Shown: positions 8,213-16,168 of the stretch, one piece after another
Numbering within the stretch: the first letter of the stretch is position 1
Layout: each line of letters starts with the position of its first letter
DNA from: CAZHRJ01 sp964534765
GTDB taxonomy: Bacteria; Lindowbacteria; 2-12-FULL-62-27
Length of the DNA stretch: 47,422 bases
Reading direction: 5' to 3'
Assembly (NCBI GenBank): GCA_964534765.1
Contig: CAZHRJ010000004.1
Span: forward strand, 1-47,422
Notes under the pieces: model-generated
Databases searched by the model: none
The model's input: only the letters and a program-made list of their open reading frames with translations
Told to the model about the DNA's origin: nothing
Position numbers and translations under genes: made by a program

Positions 8213-9181
8213 CTAAGTCAACGTCGCATAGGCGAAGGCGGGGTGGCCGTTCAGGAAGTCCCGGGATGAGAGGATCCGGCCGCCTTCGGGCTGCAGGTCG
8301 CTGACGAAAATCCACCCGCCTCCGCAGAAAATGGCCAGGAACCGCTTGTCGGCCGTCGGGCAAACGGCGCCGCCGGCCGGTGTCGACCCCTTGTCCGGGG
8401 TTGGCGCCGTGGCTGATAGGGTGGCGGTGATCAATTTCAGACGGGTTTGGTTCCAGAAGGCGTAAGCCCCGGGTTCGGGCGAAAAGGCGCGAATACGCCT
8501 ATGGACCCGATCAGGTTGCTCATGGAAGTCGAGCCGCAACTCCTCTTTTTTAATCTTGGGCGCCATCGTCGCCTGACTGTCATCCTGCGGATACTCCCGC
8601 GGCCGCCGTCCGGCCAGAGACTCGTCCAGAAAAGTTTTGAGGAGCGGCATGACCATTTCGGAGAGCCGGGCATGAAGGGACCCGAAGGACTCGTCGGGCC
8701 CAACATCGGTTGTCGACTGTGAAACGATCGGCCCCGCATCACACTTTTCCGTGACCCGAAGGAGCGTGACGCCTGTTTGCGCGACGCCGTCCAGGATGCC
8801 TCGCTGGATGGGCGCGGCGCCGCGATAGGCGGGTAGAATCGAACCGTGAAGATTGTATGGTCCGGCACCCGGCAGCGCCAGAAGGGCGGGCTTCAGAATC
8901 TGGCCGAAATCGCAGACGATCAAATAGTCCATCCGGATCGATCGTAATTCATCAATCACCTCAGGAACGTTGACGCTGGGATATTTTTTCAAAGGATGCC
9001 CGGCGCTTACCGCATATTCCGCCACAGGCGTCGGCCGGTCAGCCCGCCCGCGGCCGGCCGGCCGATCGGGCTGGGTCACGACCTGCAGGCGGATGTCCGC
9101 GCGCCCCGCCAGATGCCGGAGGGCGGGCAACCCAAATGTCCCGCTGCCCATAAAAACGACAACCGGCAGGGTATTTTTCAT
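8213..9181 (-). CDS. fmt: Methionyl-tRNA formyltransferase
   Basis: Fmt formylates initiator Met-tRNA with 10-formyl-tetrahydrofolate. The 322-residue protein has the catalytic triad N110, H112 (in YNLHGSILPAYRGAAP) and D148 (in CDAGPI). The N-terminal Rossmann domain is followed by the C-terminal tRNA-binding barrel (about 205-320). It is the last gene of the unit kinase-murG-def-fmt. The 77 bp gap to def holds a repeat element. Fmt and peptide deformylase act at opposite ends of the same formyl-methionine cycle, so the pairing makes sense. Confidence 0.95.
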   Translation of the reverse strand: MKNTLPVVVFMGSGTFGLPALRHLAGRADIRLQVVTQPDRPAGRGRADRPTPVAEYAVSAGHPLKKYPSVNVPEVIDELRSIRMDYLIVCDFGQILKPALLALPGAGPYNLHGSILPAYRGAAPIQRGILDGVAQTGVTLLRVTEKCDAGPIVSQSTTDVGPDESFGSLHARLSEMVMPLLKTFLDESLAGRRPREYPQDDSQATMAPKIKKEELRLDFHEQPDRVHRRIRAFSPEPGAYAFWNQTRLKLITATLSATAPTPDKGSTPAGGAVCPTADKRFLAIFCGGGWIFVSDLQPEGGRILSSRDFLNGHPAFAYATLT

Positions 9182-9195
9182 GCCGTCGCCCGGAA

Positions 9196-9262
9196 ATGAT
9201 TTGTCAATTTGTCAATCAACGTCCCCATTTCACATTTCACACATTTCCATTTCACATTTCAC
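9196..9262 (+). repeat. Dispersed repeat copy 1 with heptamer array
   Basis: Positions 9196-9227 match, base for base, the reverse complement of 24468-24499. The block starts ATGATTTGTC and contains two ATTTGTCA units, then ATCAACG and CCCC. It is followed by a period-7 array of ATTTCAC units at 9227-9233, 9234-9240, 9249-9255 and 9256-9262. The last unit supplies the stop codon of def on the minus strand. It sits between def and fmt. Confidence 0.85.
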
Positions 9263-9765
9263 CCATTATCCATTTTTTTCCCGGCGGGTTTGCGCAGACT
9301 GGCTTCAAACTTCAATCGGGTTTGAATGTCCATGTGGTCGACGATGAGTTTTCCATCGAGATGGTCGCATTCGTGAAGGACAATGCGGGCGAGCAAATCA
9401 AGAAATTCACGCTCGATCGTGCGGCCCTTCAAATCCGTGTATCGGATCCGGACGGCTCTCGGCCGGGCGACGGAAACGGTGACCCTGGGGACGGACAGAC
9501 ACCCTTCCTCGATAAACCCCAGTTCATCCGACCGCTCCAGGACGGCCGGATTGATCATGGTGAGCGGTTTGGGCATTTCGACCGGGTGACTGATTACCGC
9601 CATCCGGATCAACTGGCCGATTTGCGGCGCCGCGAGTCCTACACCCTCCTGATTTTTCATGCAGTCGATCATTCGCGCCGCCAGCTTGCGGACCGCGACA
9701 GGTTTTTCGATGGGATCGGATTTTTTCCGGAGAACGGGATCACCGTACAAAACGACGGTCAGCAC
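9259..9765 (-). CDS. def: Peptide deformylase
   Basis: This metalloenzyme removes the formyl group from new proteins. The 168-residue protein has all three family motifs: GVGLAAPQIG at 41-50, EEGCLSVP at 86-93 with metal ligand C89, and HECDH at 131-135 with ligands H131 and H135 and catalytic E132. The start is a GTG at 9765 directly abutting the murG stop (TGA GTG), so translation is probably coupled. The 3' end runs into a heptamer repeat that provides the TGA stop. Confidence 0.96.
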   Translation of the reverse strand: MLTVVLYGDPVLRKKSDPIEKPVAVRKLAARMIDCMKNQEGVGLAAPQIGQLIRMAVISHPVEMPKPLTMINPAVLERSDELGFIEEGCLSVPRVTVSVARPRAVRIRYTDLKGRTIEREFLDLLARIVLHECDHLDGKLIVDHMDIQTRLKFEASLRKPAGKKMDNG

Positions 9766-10884
9766 TCAGCCCGCCAGAACGGTCTCGAGAATCCCGATCG
9801 CGGCGCCGGCGTGCCGGTCGGAAAACGATTCGGGCGGCGGCACCGGCCCGGCCAGTACATAGGCGTGCAGACACTGTTCAAGTTCTACCGGCCTGGATTC
9901 CTCAATCACCCGCAACTCCGCCAGGGAGTGGCGGTCGTGCGCGAGCGCCCGGGCATTTGCCGTCTGATGATCGTCCAGCGCCTGCGGAAACGGCACCAGC
10001 ACGGTGCGTGATTTCCCGACGCTCGCCCATTCCGCCAGAAACGAGGCGCCGGCGCGGGCCAGGNNNNNNNNNNGGATGATGTCGGCGGTCCGGATGGCGG
10101 GGCCCATTCTTTCGAGAAACGGCAGGAGGGTGAAACTGGCTCGGAGGTACCGCGCGTTTTCAACGAGCCGTCGCGCGGCCGCTGTGTCCGAGAGTTTGGA
10201 TCCCGCCAGGAAGAGGAAATCGACGCGATCCAGCAGCCAGGCGAAGAATTCCGGCCGTCCGAGAAAGAAATCGATAAAATATTTTGATCCCTGGCTGCCG
10301 CCGATGACGATCAGCCGCATTCGGCCGCGTTGGTGGGTTTCGCGTTCCATCAGGACCTTTTTGCGGACCGGGCAACCGATCCGGAGGCACTTGTCCTTCG
10401 CCGGGCCGAACCCGTCTCGGGCCTCATCAAAGGTCAGGAAAATTGTTTTGGCGAATCGGGCCAGAAGTCGGTTGGCCCGGCCCGGGACGGCGTTTTGCTC
10501 ATGGAGATAAATGGGAATCCCACGCAATTGCGCCGCAAGGACCGCCGCGACGGAAGCATATCCGCCGAACGCGACGAGATACCGGCAGTCGGCCAGATGC
10601 CACCAGGCGGAGACAACCGATTGGGCCAGAAAAATCAGTGAGATGATTTTTTTCCATGGAGACTGCCCCCCGAACGCGCCGCCCTTCAGATAGACCGCCC
10701 GGAAGGCCCTGCCCATCGTCCGGTCTGGGCCGTTCAGGACCTGGCGATCCAGTGGGCGATCCGCCGCGAGAAGAACAACCGAGCCTTCTCGCGGCTGTCC
10801 GCAGATTTCCTCGGCCACGGCGATCGCCGGAAAAAGGTGCCCGCCCGTTCCGCCTGCGGCCAGAGCGATCCGGGTGGCCTTCAT
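9766..10884 (-). CDS. murG: MurG, lipid II synthase (contains assembly gap)
   Basis: MurG adds GlcNAc from UDP-GlcNAc to lipid I on the inner face of the membrane, the last intracellular step of peptidoglycan building. The family loop GGTGGHLFPA is at 11-20, the second glycine loop GGSQGS follows, and the UDP-binding segment ends in PFPQALDDHQTANA. Ten Ns at 10064-10073 interrupt the conserved stretch ADII...LARAGAS. The frame holds on both sides, and closing the gap with a two-base overlap restores the exact family spacing. MurG sits here with def and fmt instead of in the division/cell-wall cluster. The ATG at 10884 is supported by the first glycine loop lying close behind it. Confidence 0.9.
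   Translation of the reverse strand: MKATRIALAAGGTGGHLFPAIAVAEEICGQPREGSVVLLAADRPLDRQVLNGPDRTMGRAFRAVYLKGGAFGGQSPWKKIISLIFLAQSVVSAWWHLADCRYLVAFGGYASVAAVLAAQLRGIPIYLHEQNAVPGRANRLLARFAKTIFLTFDEARDGFGPAKDKCLRIGCPVRKKVLMERETHQRGRMRLIVIGGSQGSKYFIDFFLGRPEFFAWLLDRVDFLFLAGSKLSDTAAARRLVENARYLRASFTLLPFLERMGPAIRTADIIXXXXLARAGASFLAEWASVGKSRTVLVPFPQALDDHQTANARALAHDRHSLAELRVIEESRPVELEQCLHAYVLAGPVPPPESFSDRHAGAAIGILETVLAG
10064..10073. other. Assembly gap (10 N) inside murG
   Basis: Ten undetermined bases. The flanks end in ...CCAGG and begin GGATG..., so a GG overlap would join them. MurG proteins have four residues between AD and R(A/S)GA; the overlap gives AD-IILA-RAGA, exactly four, while the ten Ns would leave eight. 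The gap is therefore probably an artefact with no missing sequence. Confidence 0.85.
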
Positions 10885-10905
10885 GTCGATTCGGTCGGGA
10901 GACAG

Positions 10906-12615
10906 TTATTCGTTATGCGGGATGATATAGGACGAACCGCCAATGAATTCGCGGATCGGCGAAGTATTCGGAATCCAATCCCAAGTCCCGAATTCCTCCA
11001 CGGTGGCCAGGAGCGAATGGACCCGCAATCCGCGGACATACGGGTCCAGCCGGCCCTCGCCCCGAAGCCGGTGGACGAATTCGGTTCCGGGCAGAAGGTC
11101 TTTGAGGGCGAATTTGAGGACCGAGAGTTCATAGGGCAGACCCGCGTTGATCACGCTGTCGGTGGAGAAAATGTAGGGGATGATGTGCTTGAGCTCTCCC
11201 TTTCGGACATAGGGCCAGTGGGCGAGGGTCTGGTCGGTGCTGTAGCCGCGGTGACGGGAATCCCGGATCATGCGTTTCATCATGCGCACGTCGGCCCAGC
11301 GCGTCCAGGCGCCGTTGATGTCGCGGATGACGTTCATCGACTCGATGTAGATGCGGAATTTTTTATTCTGAGGCACCGCCGCCGTCAGATTGCGATAGAG
11401 GCCATGGAGACAGTCGATCAGGATGATCTCGCCCTCCTCGAGATGGAACGGTTCGGATCCATCCCGCCGGCCTTTTTTGAAATTATATTTTGGTTTTTGA
11501 ATTTCCCTTCCCTGAAGAAGGTCCTCCAGCTGCCTGTTCAACAGCTCCATGTCGATCGCCTCCGGCATCTCGAAATCGTAATCGCCGAACTCGTCCTTCG
11601 GCTGCTGGGCCAGGTCGAAGAAGTAGTCGTCGACGTTGAGTTGTCGGAATCGGAGTTTTTCCTTTTTGAGTTCGTTGCCGATGATGACGGTGGTTGTTGT
11701 TTTGTTGGAGCAGGAGGGGCCGGCGATGACGACGACGGAGACGACGCGTTTTAAGTCGAGGATTTTTTGCGCGGTGTCGAGGATGTCGTCTCGAAACCGC
11801 TCTTCGGCCAGCCGGATCAAATCCCGGAAGTCCCTGCCATTCCGGCCCAGGATCCAGTTGTTCAGCGCAAACACGCTGTCGCAGTCGTTGTCGATGTTCC
11901 ACTCCAGCACTCGCCGGACGTGGTCGCGCGGGACGCCGTCGCGGGTGAACTGGAGTTCCGATATGTCCCTGAAATGAATTTTTCGCCGGCCCTCCCGATA
12001 GATCATGTACCCTTCCGCGACTTCAATCTCGCCGATGTCCTTGAGCTCCTTTTCCACCGTGTCCTGGATGTACTCGCGCGTGGGGCAGAGCACGTGCGGA
12101 TCGGTCTTGTGTCCGGCCATATCCAGCACCTGCTGGACCAGGTATCCGGTCATTTCGGCGAGGGTCTGGTCTGTGCATTTCGGAAAGAGGCCTTCGGTGT
12201 ATTTGGGGTCGATCGTGGTCGAGTCGATCACCGACCGGATGAACGCCTCGAGGTCGGCTGGGTGGTCCTGGACTTTTTTTGATCCCATCTGGTCCCTGAA
12301 TCGTTCAAGAAGACAGTAGGCCATCCGGACGGTGATGAAAGCTCCGTCGAGACGGGCAACGCGTTCGCCCGGCTCATAATTGATGTACTGGACAACAAAC
12401 TGCGTCTTGATCCAATCGAGGTCGTAATATTCCCGGTAGACCCGGGCGGCGACGCATTTGGCGTATCGAAGGGCGCGGTGCTGGGAAATGCCGAGATTAT
12501 TGCCCTGGACGTCCAGGATGGCCGCGTTGATGGATCGAACGATTTTGGACAGATCAAAATCCTCGATTTGCCCGTGTTTGTTGACGATTTTGACAATCGT
12601 GTTTGGTACGCTCAT
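10906..12615 (-). CDS. ATP-cone regulated nucleoside kinase (uridine kinase superfamily)
   Basis: The 569-residue protein joins an N-terminal ATP-cone-like region to a uridine kinase/phosphoribulokinase domain. The cone opens with VKIVNKHGQIEDFDLSKI (8-25) and seems to close only at about 179-213 with VAEGYMIYREGRR, so it carries an insert of roughly 100 residues. The P-loop is GPSCSNKTT (299-307): N304 stands where glycine is nearly always found. Downstream kinase marks are NVDDYF (327-332), CLHGLYRNL, RMIRDSRHRGYS and the GLPYELSVLK stretch. ATP-cones sense ATP/dATP in ribonucleotide reductases, so allosteric control is inferred. ATG 12615 is chosen because the cone starts there and GGAGG lies eleven bases upstream. 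It heads the murG-def-fmt unit and is divergent from the alpha-CTD regulator. Confidence 0.75.
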   Translation of the reverse strand: MSVPNTIVKIVNKHGQIEDFDLSKIVRSINAAILDVQGNNLGISQHRALRYAKCVAARVYREYYDLDWIKTQFVVQYINYEPGERVARLDGAFITVRMAYCLLERFRDQMGSKKVQDHPADLEAFIRSVIDSTTIDPKYTEGLFPKCTDQTLAEMTGYLVQQVLDMAGHKTDPHVLCPTREYIQDTVEKELKDIGEIEVAEGYMIYREGRRKIHFRDISELQFTRDGVPRDHVRRVLEWNIDNDCDSVFALNNWILGRNGRDFRDLIRLAEERFRDDILDTAQKILDLKRVVSVVVIAGPSCSNKTTTTVIIGNELKKEKLRFRQLNVDDYFFDLAQQPKDEFGDYDFEMPEAIDMELLNRQLEDLLQGREIQKPKYNFKKGRRDGSEPFHLEEGEIILIDCLHGLYRNLTAAVPQNKKFRIYIESMNVIRDINGAWTRWADVRMMKRMIRDSRHRGYSTDQTLAHWPYVRKGELKHIIPYIFSTDSVINAGLPYELSVLKFALKDLLPGTEFVHRLRGEGRLDPYVRGLRVHSLLATVEEFGTWDWIPNTSPIREFIGGSSYIIPHNE

Positions 12616-12671
12616 CTCCGGCGTCGCCTCCACTTGAATAATGAACAGCGAAGGAGAATAATCGTAGATTG

Positions 12672-13595
12672 ATGAGTTTTCAAGAGGACACGCCGAATCC
12701 ATTTTCCGCATCCGCCCGCCGGGCTTCCGAAGAAATCGCGCCGCCCGCGCCGATCGAACGGCTCAATCTGCCCTCCCGCGTCTATCGAAGCCTCAAAGCG
12801 GCGGGCATCCATACGGTCGAACAGGTCAGGCAGACGCAACCGGGCGACCTTTTGAAAATTCGAAATTTCGGCCGCCGATCGCTGGCGGCGCTGAAACAGC
12901 GGCTTGCCGGAAACGGATGGGAGTGGGAATTCACGAAAGGGATGTCCGCGAAGACGGCGGATGTAACGGTGCTGATGGGCTTGCCGGTCGAGCAGAGCGG
13001 ATTTTCGGATGATCTCGTCGGCCGGCTGCATCTGGCCCAGATTGAGCGGCTGGGGGATCTGGTCACGAAGACTCCCAAAGGGCTCGCCCGGTTCCCGTCG
13101 CTGGGTCCGGCCAGCATCCAGAAGGTGCGGCGGGTATTGAACGATCTGGGGCTGGATCTGGGAATGGATTTTATTCCTGTGGATGAGACATCGACGGTAT
13201 GGATGGACAGGCTCGACGTGGCGCGCAACTGGGCCCGCCGCCATCTGTCGACGCCCGCTGCGGCCTACTGTTTTTCGAGGGAATACGGGGTCAGCGAAAA
13301 GATGATCGCGCATCTTAAGCGCCATCAACCGCTGAACGCGTATGAGACGGCGCGGCTTCGTCAGATTTTTTCGAAACGGATTGATCTCTCCAAGCCGTTT
13401 GACTTGAGGGCGCTGTCCGTGTACCGGAACCTGATGGAAATTCGGGCGGCCTATACGCATGGCGGGAGTCTCAAGGCGGCGTCGAAAGTTCTGGGAATCA
13501 GCCACGAACAGGTCCGGGCGATGCTGCGGATCGGCGACAGGTTCAAGCTGATAAGCTATTCTTCCCGCCGATCGGGAAAGCGAGGTTCCGGATGA
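12672..13595 (+). CDS. Regulator-like protein with two RNA polymerase alpha-CTD-type domains and an HTH
   Basis: The roughly 307-residue protein starts with a short acidic/proline segment. It then has a domain much like the C-terminal domain of RpoA at about 20-75 (GIHTVEQVRQTQPGDLLKI, then RNFGRRSLAALKQRL). A second, more distant alpha-CTD-like domain follows at about 95-160 (LHLAQIERLGDLV, LGPASIQKVRRVLNDLG). The last 100 residues are basic and include a helix-turn-helix (SLKAASKVLGISHEQVRAM). It has no RpoA N-terminal domain, so it is not a polymerase subunit. Alpha-CTDs bind DNA UP elements and activators. A role in controlling the following operon is inferred from position: the GT2 gene overlaps its stop by four bases. 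The start is ATG 12672 or the TTG three bases earlier; AAGGAG is at 12651-12656. Confidence 0.65.
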   Translation: MSFQEDTPNPFSASARRASEEIAPPAPIERLNLPSRVYRSLKAAGIHTVEQVRQTQPGDLLKIRNFGRRSLAALKQRLAGNGWEWEFTKGMSAKTADVTVLMGLPVEQSGFSDDLVGRLHLAQIERLGDLVTKTPKGLARFPSLGPASIQKVRRVLNDLGLDLGMDFIPVDETSTVWMDRLDVARNWARRHLSTPAAAYCFSREYGVSEKMIAHLKRHQPLNAYETARLRQIFSKRIDLSKPFDLRALSVYRNLMEIRAAYTHGGSLKAASKVLGISHEQVRAMLRIGDRFKLISYSSRRSGKRGSG

Positions 13596-14317
13596 GCGAC
13601 GCATTGGGCAAGGCAGGCTCCATTACGCTGGTGGTTCCGACAATGAACGAAATTCAGGGCATGCGCGCGATCATGCCCCAGGTCCGGCCGGAATGGGTGG
13701 ACCAGGTTCTGGTGATCGACGGCGGTTCGACCGATGGGACGCTGGAATACGCCGCGGACCGCGGATACGACGTCGTCCGGCAGAATCGAAAGGGCATCCG
13801 GCAGGCGTATATTGAAGCCTGGCCCCGAATCCGGGGCGACTTCGTGATTACGTTCAGCCCCGACGGCAATTCCCTGCCCGAATACATTCCTCCTCTGGTC
13901 GACCGGCTCCGGCAGGGATTTGATCTGGTGATTGTGTCGCGCTACATGGACTGGGCGAAAAGTGAGGACGATACGGTGATGACGTCGATCGGCAACTGGG
14001 TGTTTACGAAATTCATCGGCGGCCTGGCCGGGTACCGATATACGGACGCGATGGTGATCTACCGCGGGTTTCGGCGGGATTTGATCGACCGGCTGGACCT
14101 GCGCGTTCCGCGGCCGGACTTGTGGGAGCGGCATATCGGCCGGTACGTGAGCTGGGAGCCGCAAATGGCGTTGCGTGCCGGCCTGAAAGGGGTCCGGATC
14201 AGTGAGATTCCAGGACATGAACCGCTCCGGATCGGGAGTGAAAGCCGGATCCGGCACTACCGGGTCGCGCTGTCCTGCGTTTATGCGCTTGTGGAGGACA
14301 AGCTGTTCTGGAAATAG
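13592..14317 (+). CDS. Family 2 glycosyltransferase, polyprenyl-phosphate hexose synthase type
   Basis: The 241-residue GT-A protein resembles dolichol-phosphate mannose synthase. It starts with TLVVPTMNEIQGM, has the nucleotide-binding DGGSTDGTLEYA, and the stretch FSPDGNSLPEYIP where most relatives have DADGQHPPE, so one acidic residue of the usual pair is replaced. It has no membrane segment. The expected reaction is transfer of a hexose from GDP- or UDP-sugar to a polyprenyl phosphate on the cytoplasmic face. The ATG overlaps the TGA of the alpha-CTD gene. The next gene is a TMTC-like integral membrane transferase that would use such a lipid-linked sugar. The exact sugar is unknown. Confidence 0.8.
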   Translation: MSDALGKAGSITLVVPTMNEIQGMRAIMPQVRPEWVDQVLVIDGGSTDGTLEYAADRGYDVVRQNRKGIRQAYIEAWPRIRGDFVITFSPDGNSLPEYIPPLVDRLRQGFDLVIVSRYMDWAKSEDDTVMTSIGNWVFTKFIGGLAGYRYTDAMVIYRGFRRDLIDRLDLRVPRPDLWERHIGRYVSWEPQMALRAGLKGVRISEIPGHEPLRIGSESRIRHYRVALSCVYALVEDKLFWK

Positions 14318-14412
14318 GCAAATCGAAAAAGAAACCGGAACGGTCCGCGCAGTCCGGTGATCAGAAACATCGCCGGGATTCAGTCGGCGATGCGGCTGAC
14401 CGGCGGATTCGG

Positions 14413-16107
14413 ATGGCGGTCGTCGCGGTCCTGGCCGTGCTGGTGTGCGCCGCATTCTGGGACGTTCGAACCTGTGATTTCATCAATCTGGACGACAATG
14501 TGTATGTCACGGAAAACGTTCATATTCGGCCGGGCCTGACCTGGGAGGGATTCAAATGGGCGCTGACCGCCGACCTGTTTGAGGATGCTCCCAACGCCGA
14601 TTACTGGCAGCCGGTGACGTTTGTGTCGCGGATGATCGATTTTCATCTGTTCGGCATGAATCCCGCCGGCCATCATCTGACGAATCTTCTGATCCACCTT
14701 CTCAACGGTCTTTTGCTCCTCCATATTTTTCATCGCCTGACCGGCGCCTTTTGGGCGAGCGCATGTTCGGCGGCATTGTTTCTTCTGCATCCGCTGAGGG
14801 TCGAATCGGTCGCCTGGGTGGTGGAACGCAAAGACGTCCTGAGCGCCCTGTTCGGGCTCATGGCCATCGAGGCCTATCGTCGGCATGTCTTGAAACCATC
14901 CATCGGGCGATACGGGTGGGTCTGTGCGGCTTTTCTTCTGAGTTTGATGAGCAAACCGATGATGGTAACGCTGCCGATTTTGCTCCTGGTCCTCGACTAC
15001 TGGCCCCTCAACCGGCTGGCGATCCGGCCTCTGGATGTCCGGGTCTGGATGCGGGTGTTGCTCGAGAAAGTTCCCTTGTTGGGCCTGTCGGCCGCATCGG
15101 CGGTGATCACGCTTCTGGTCGGTCAGCCGCAGGCGTTTCGGCATCCAAGTTATGGCGAGATGCTGGCGACGCCGATCGTTTCTTATGTTCGATATCTGGG
15201 TCTGACGGTCTGGCCTGTGGATCTGGCGATCTATTATCCGCCCGCCGACGCGTTTCTTAATCCGGTCACCGTCGCCGCGTCCGCCGCGCTTTTTCTGGGA
15301 ATTACCGTGGTGTCAATCCGGCTGGGTATTCGGAGACCCTGGGTGCTTTTTGCCTGGCTGTGGTTTGTGGTTTCGCTTCTGCCGGCGGTCGGTCTGGTGA
15401 ATTCGACCATCGCCGACCGGTTTACATACGCTCCGCACATGGGATTATTTGTTGTGCTGGCCTGGGGTGTTCCCGACCTGATTTCTAACAAATGGCGCCC
15501 CCGGCCGACGGTCCTTTCCGCGGCGGCTGTGTTCATCATCCTGATGTGTTCCGTCGCGAGCTGGCGGCAGGTCCGGCATTGGCGGGACAGCGTGACGGTG
15601 TTCGAGCGCGCGATTTCAGTGACGACGGGAAACTGGATGGCGCATTACAACGCCGGCAAGGCGCTCCTTGACGCGGGAGACGTTGATCGGGCGCTGCCTC
15701 ACTTTATCGAATCGGTCCAAATCCAGCCAGCGAATCCGGAATCCCAGAATAATCTCGGAAACGCGCTCGCTCTCAAAGGCCGCCTGGCGGAAGCGATTGA
15801 CCATTTCAAGGTCGCGGTGCGGCTGAAAGTGGATTACGCCAAAGCCCACTATAATCTTGGAAACGCGCTGTTCCACACCGGCCGGCACGCCGAAGCGGTG
15901 GACGCGTATCGCGAGGCATGCCGGTGGAATCCGGAATTCTCGGAAGCGCATTACAACCTCGGATACGTCCTGGCCGGTCTTGGCCGGATTGAGGAGGCCC
16001 GGATTCAGTTTCAAGAAACAGTGCGATGGAACCCGGACCACTGGAAAGCCAGACATCATTTAAACCGGCTGAACCAGATATCTCCCCCGGCCGCCCCGCG
16101 CTCATGA
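14413..16107 (+). CDS. TMTC-like membrane O-glycosyltransferase with C-terminal TPRs
   Basis: This 564-residue protein has about ten membrane segments and then four TPR units from about residue 415 on (units start near NWMAHYNAGKALL, PESQNNLGNALAL, AKAHYNLGNALFH and SEAHYNLGYVLAG). The first outer loop has FINLDDNVYV, whose DD matches the catalytic acidic pair of GT-C enzymes. YWQPVTF, HPLRVESVAWVVERKDVLS and LLSLMSKPMMVTLP are hallmarks of the TMTC/DUF1736 group. Animal TMTCs transfer mannose from a lipid carrier to proteins. The frame is open upstream into the GT2 gene. A Lys-rich stretch (KSKKKPERS) from about 14320 would make a good cytoplasmic tail, but I see no standard start for it, so ATG 14413 is kept with doubt. 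Confidence 0.8.
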   Translation: MAVVAVLAVLVCAAFWDVRTCDFINLDDNVYVTENVHIRPGLTWEGFKWALTADLFEDAPNADYWQPVTFVSRMIDFHLFGMNPAGHHLTNLLIHLLNGLLLLHIFHRLTGAFWASACSAALFLLHPLRVESVAWVVERKDVLSALFGLMAIEAYRRHVLKPSIGRYGWVCAAFLLSLMSKPMMVTLPILLLVLDYWPLNRLAIRPLDVRVWMRVLLEKVPLLGLSAASAVITLLVGQPQAFRHPSYGEMLATPIVSYVRYLGLTVWPVDLAIYYPPADAFLNPVTVAASAALFLGITVVSIRLGIRRPWVLFAWLWFVVSLLPAVGLVNSTIADRFTYAPHMGLFVVLAWGVPDLISNKWRPRPTVLSAAAVFIILMCSVASWRQVRHWRDSVTVFERAISVTTGNWMAHYNAGKALLDAGDVDRALPHFIESVQIQPANPESQNNLGNALALKGRLAEAIDHFKVAVRLKVDYAKAHYNLGNALFHTGRHAEAVDAYREACRWNPEFSEAHYNLGYVLAGLGRIEEARIQFQETVRWNPDHWKARHHLNRLNQISPPAAPRS

Positions 16108-16168
16108 GGCTCCGGGAACTCCGACCTGTCGGCTTGACGGGCTTGGATTCGATATTTATCCCTTTAGG

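Noticed and set aside
9196..10011. 271-codon plus-strand frame opposite def and murG
   Set aside because: It begins in the dispersed repeat and then mirrors def; the opposite strand has clear deformylase motifs.
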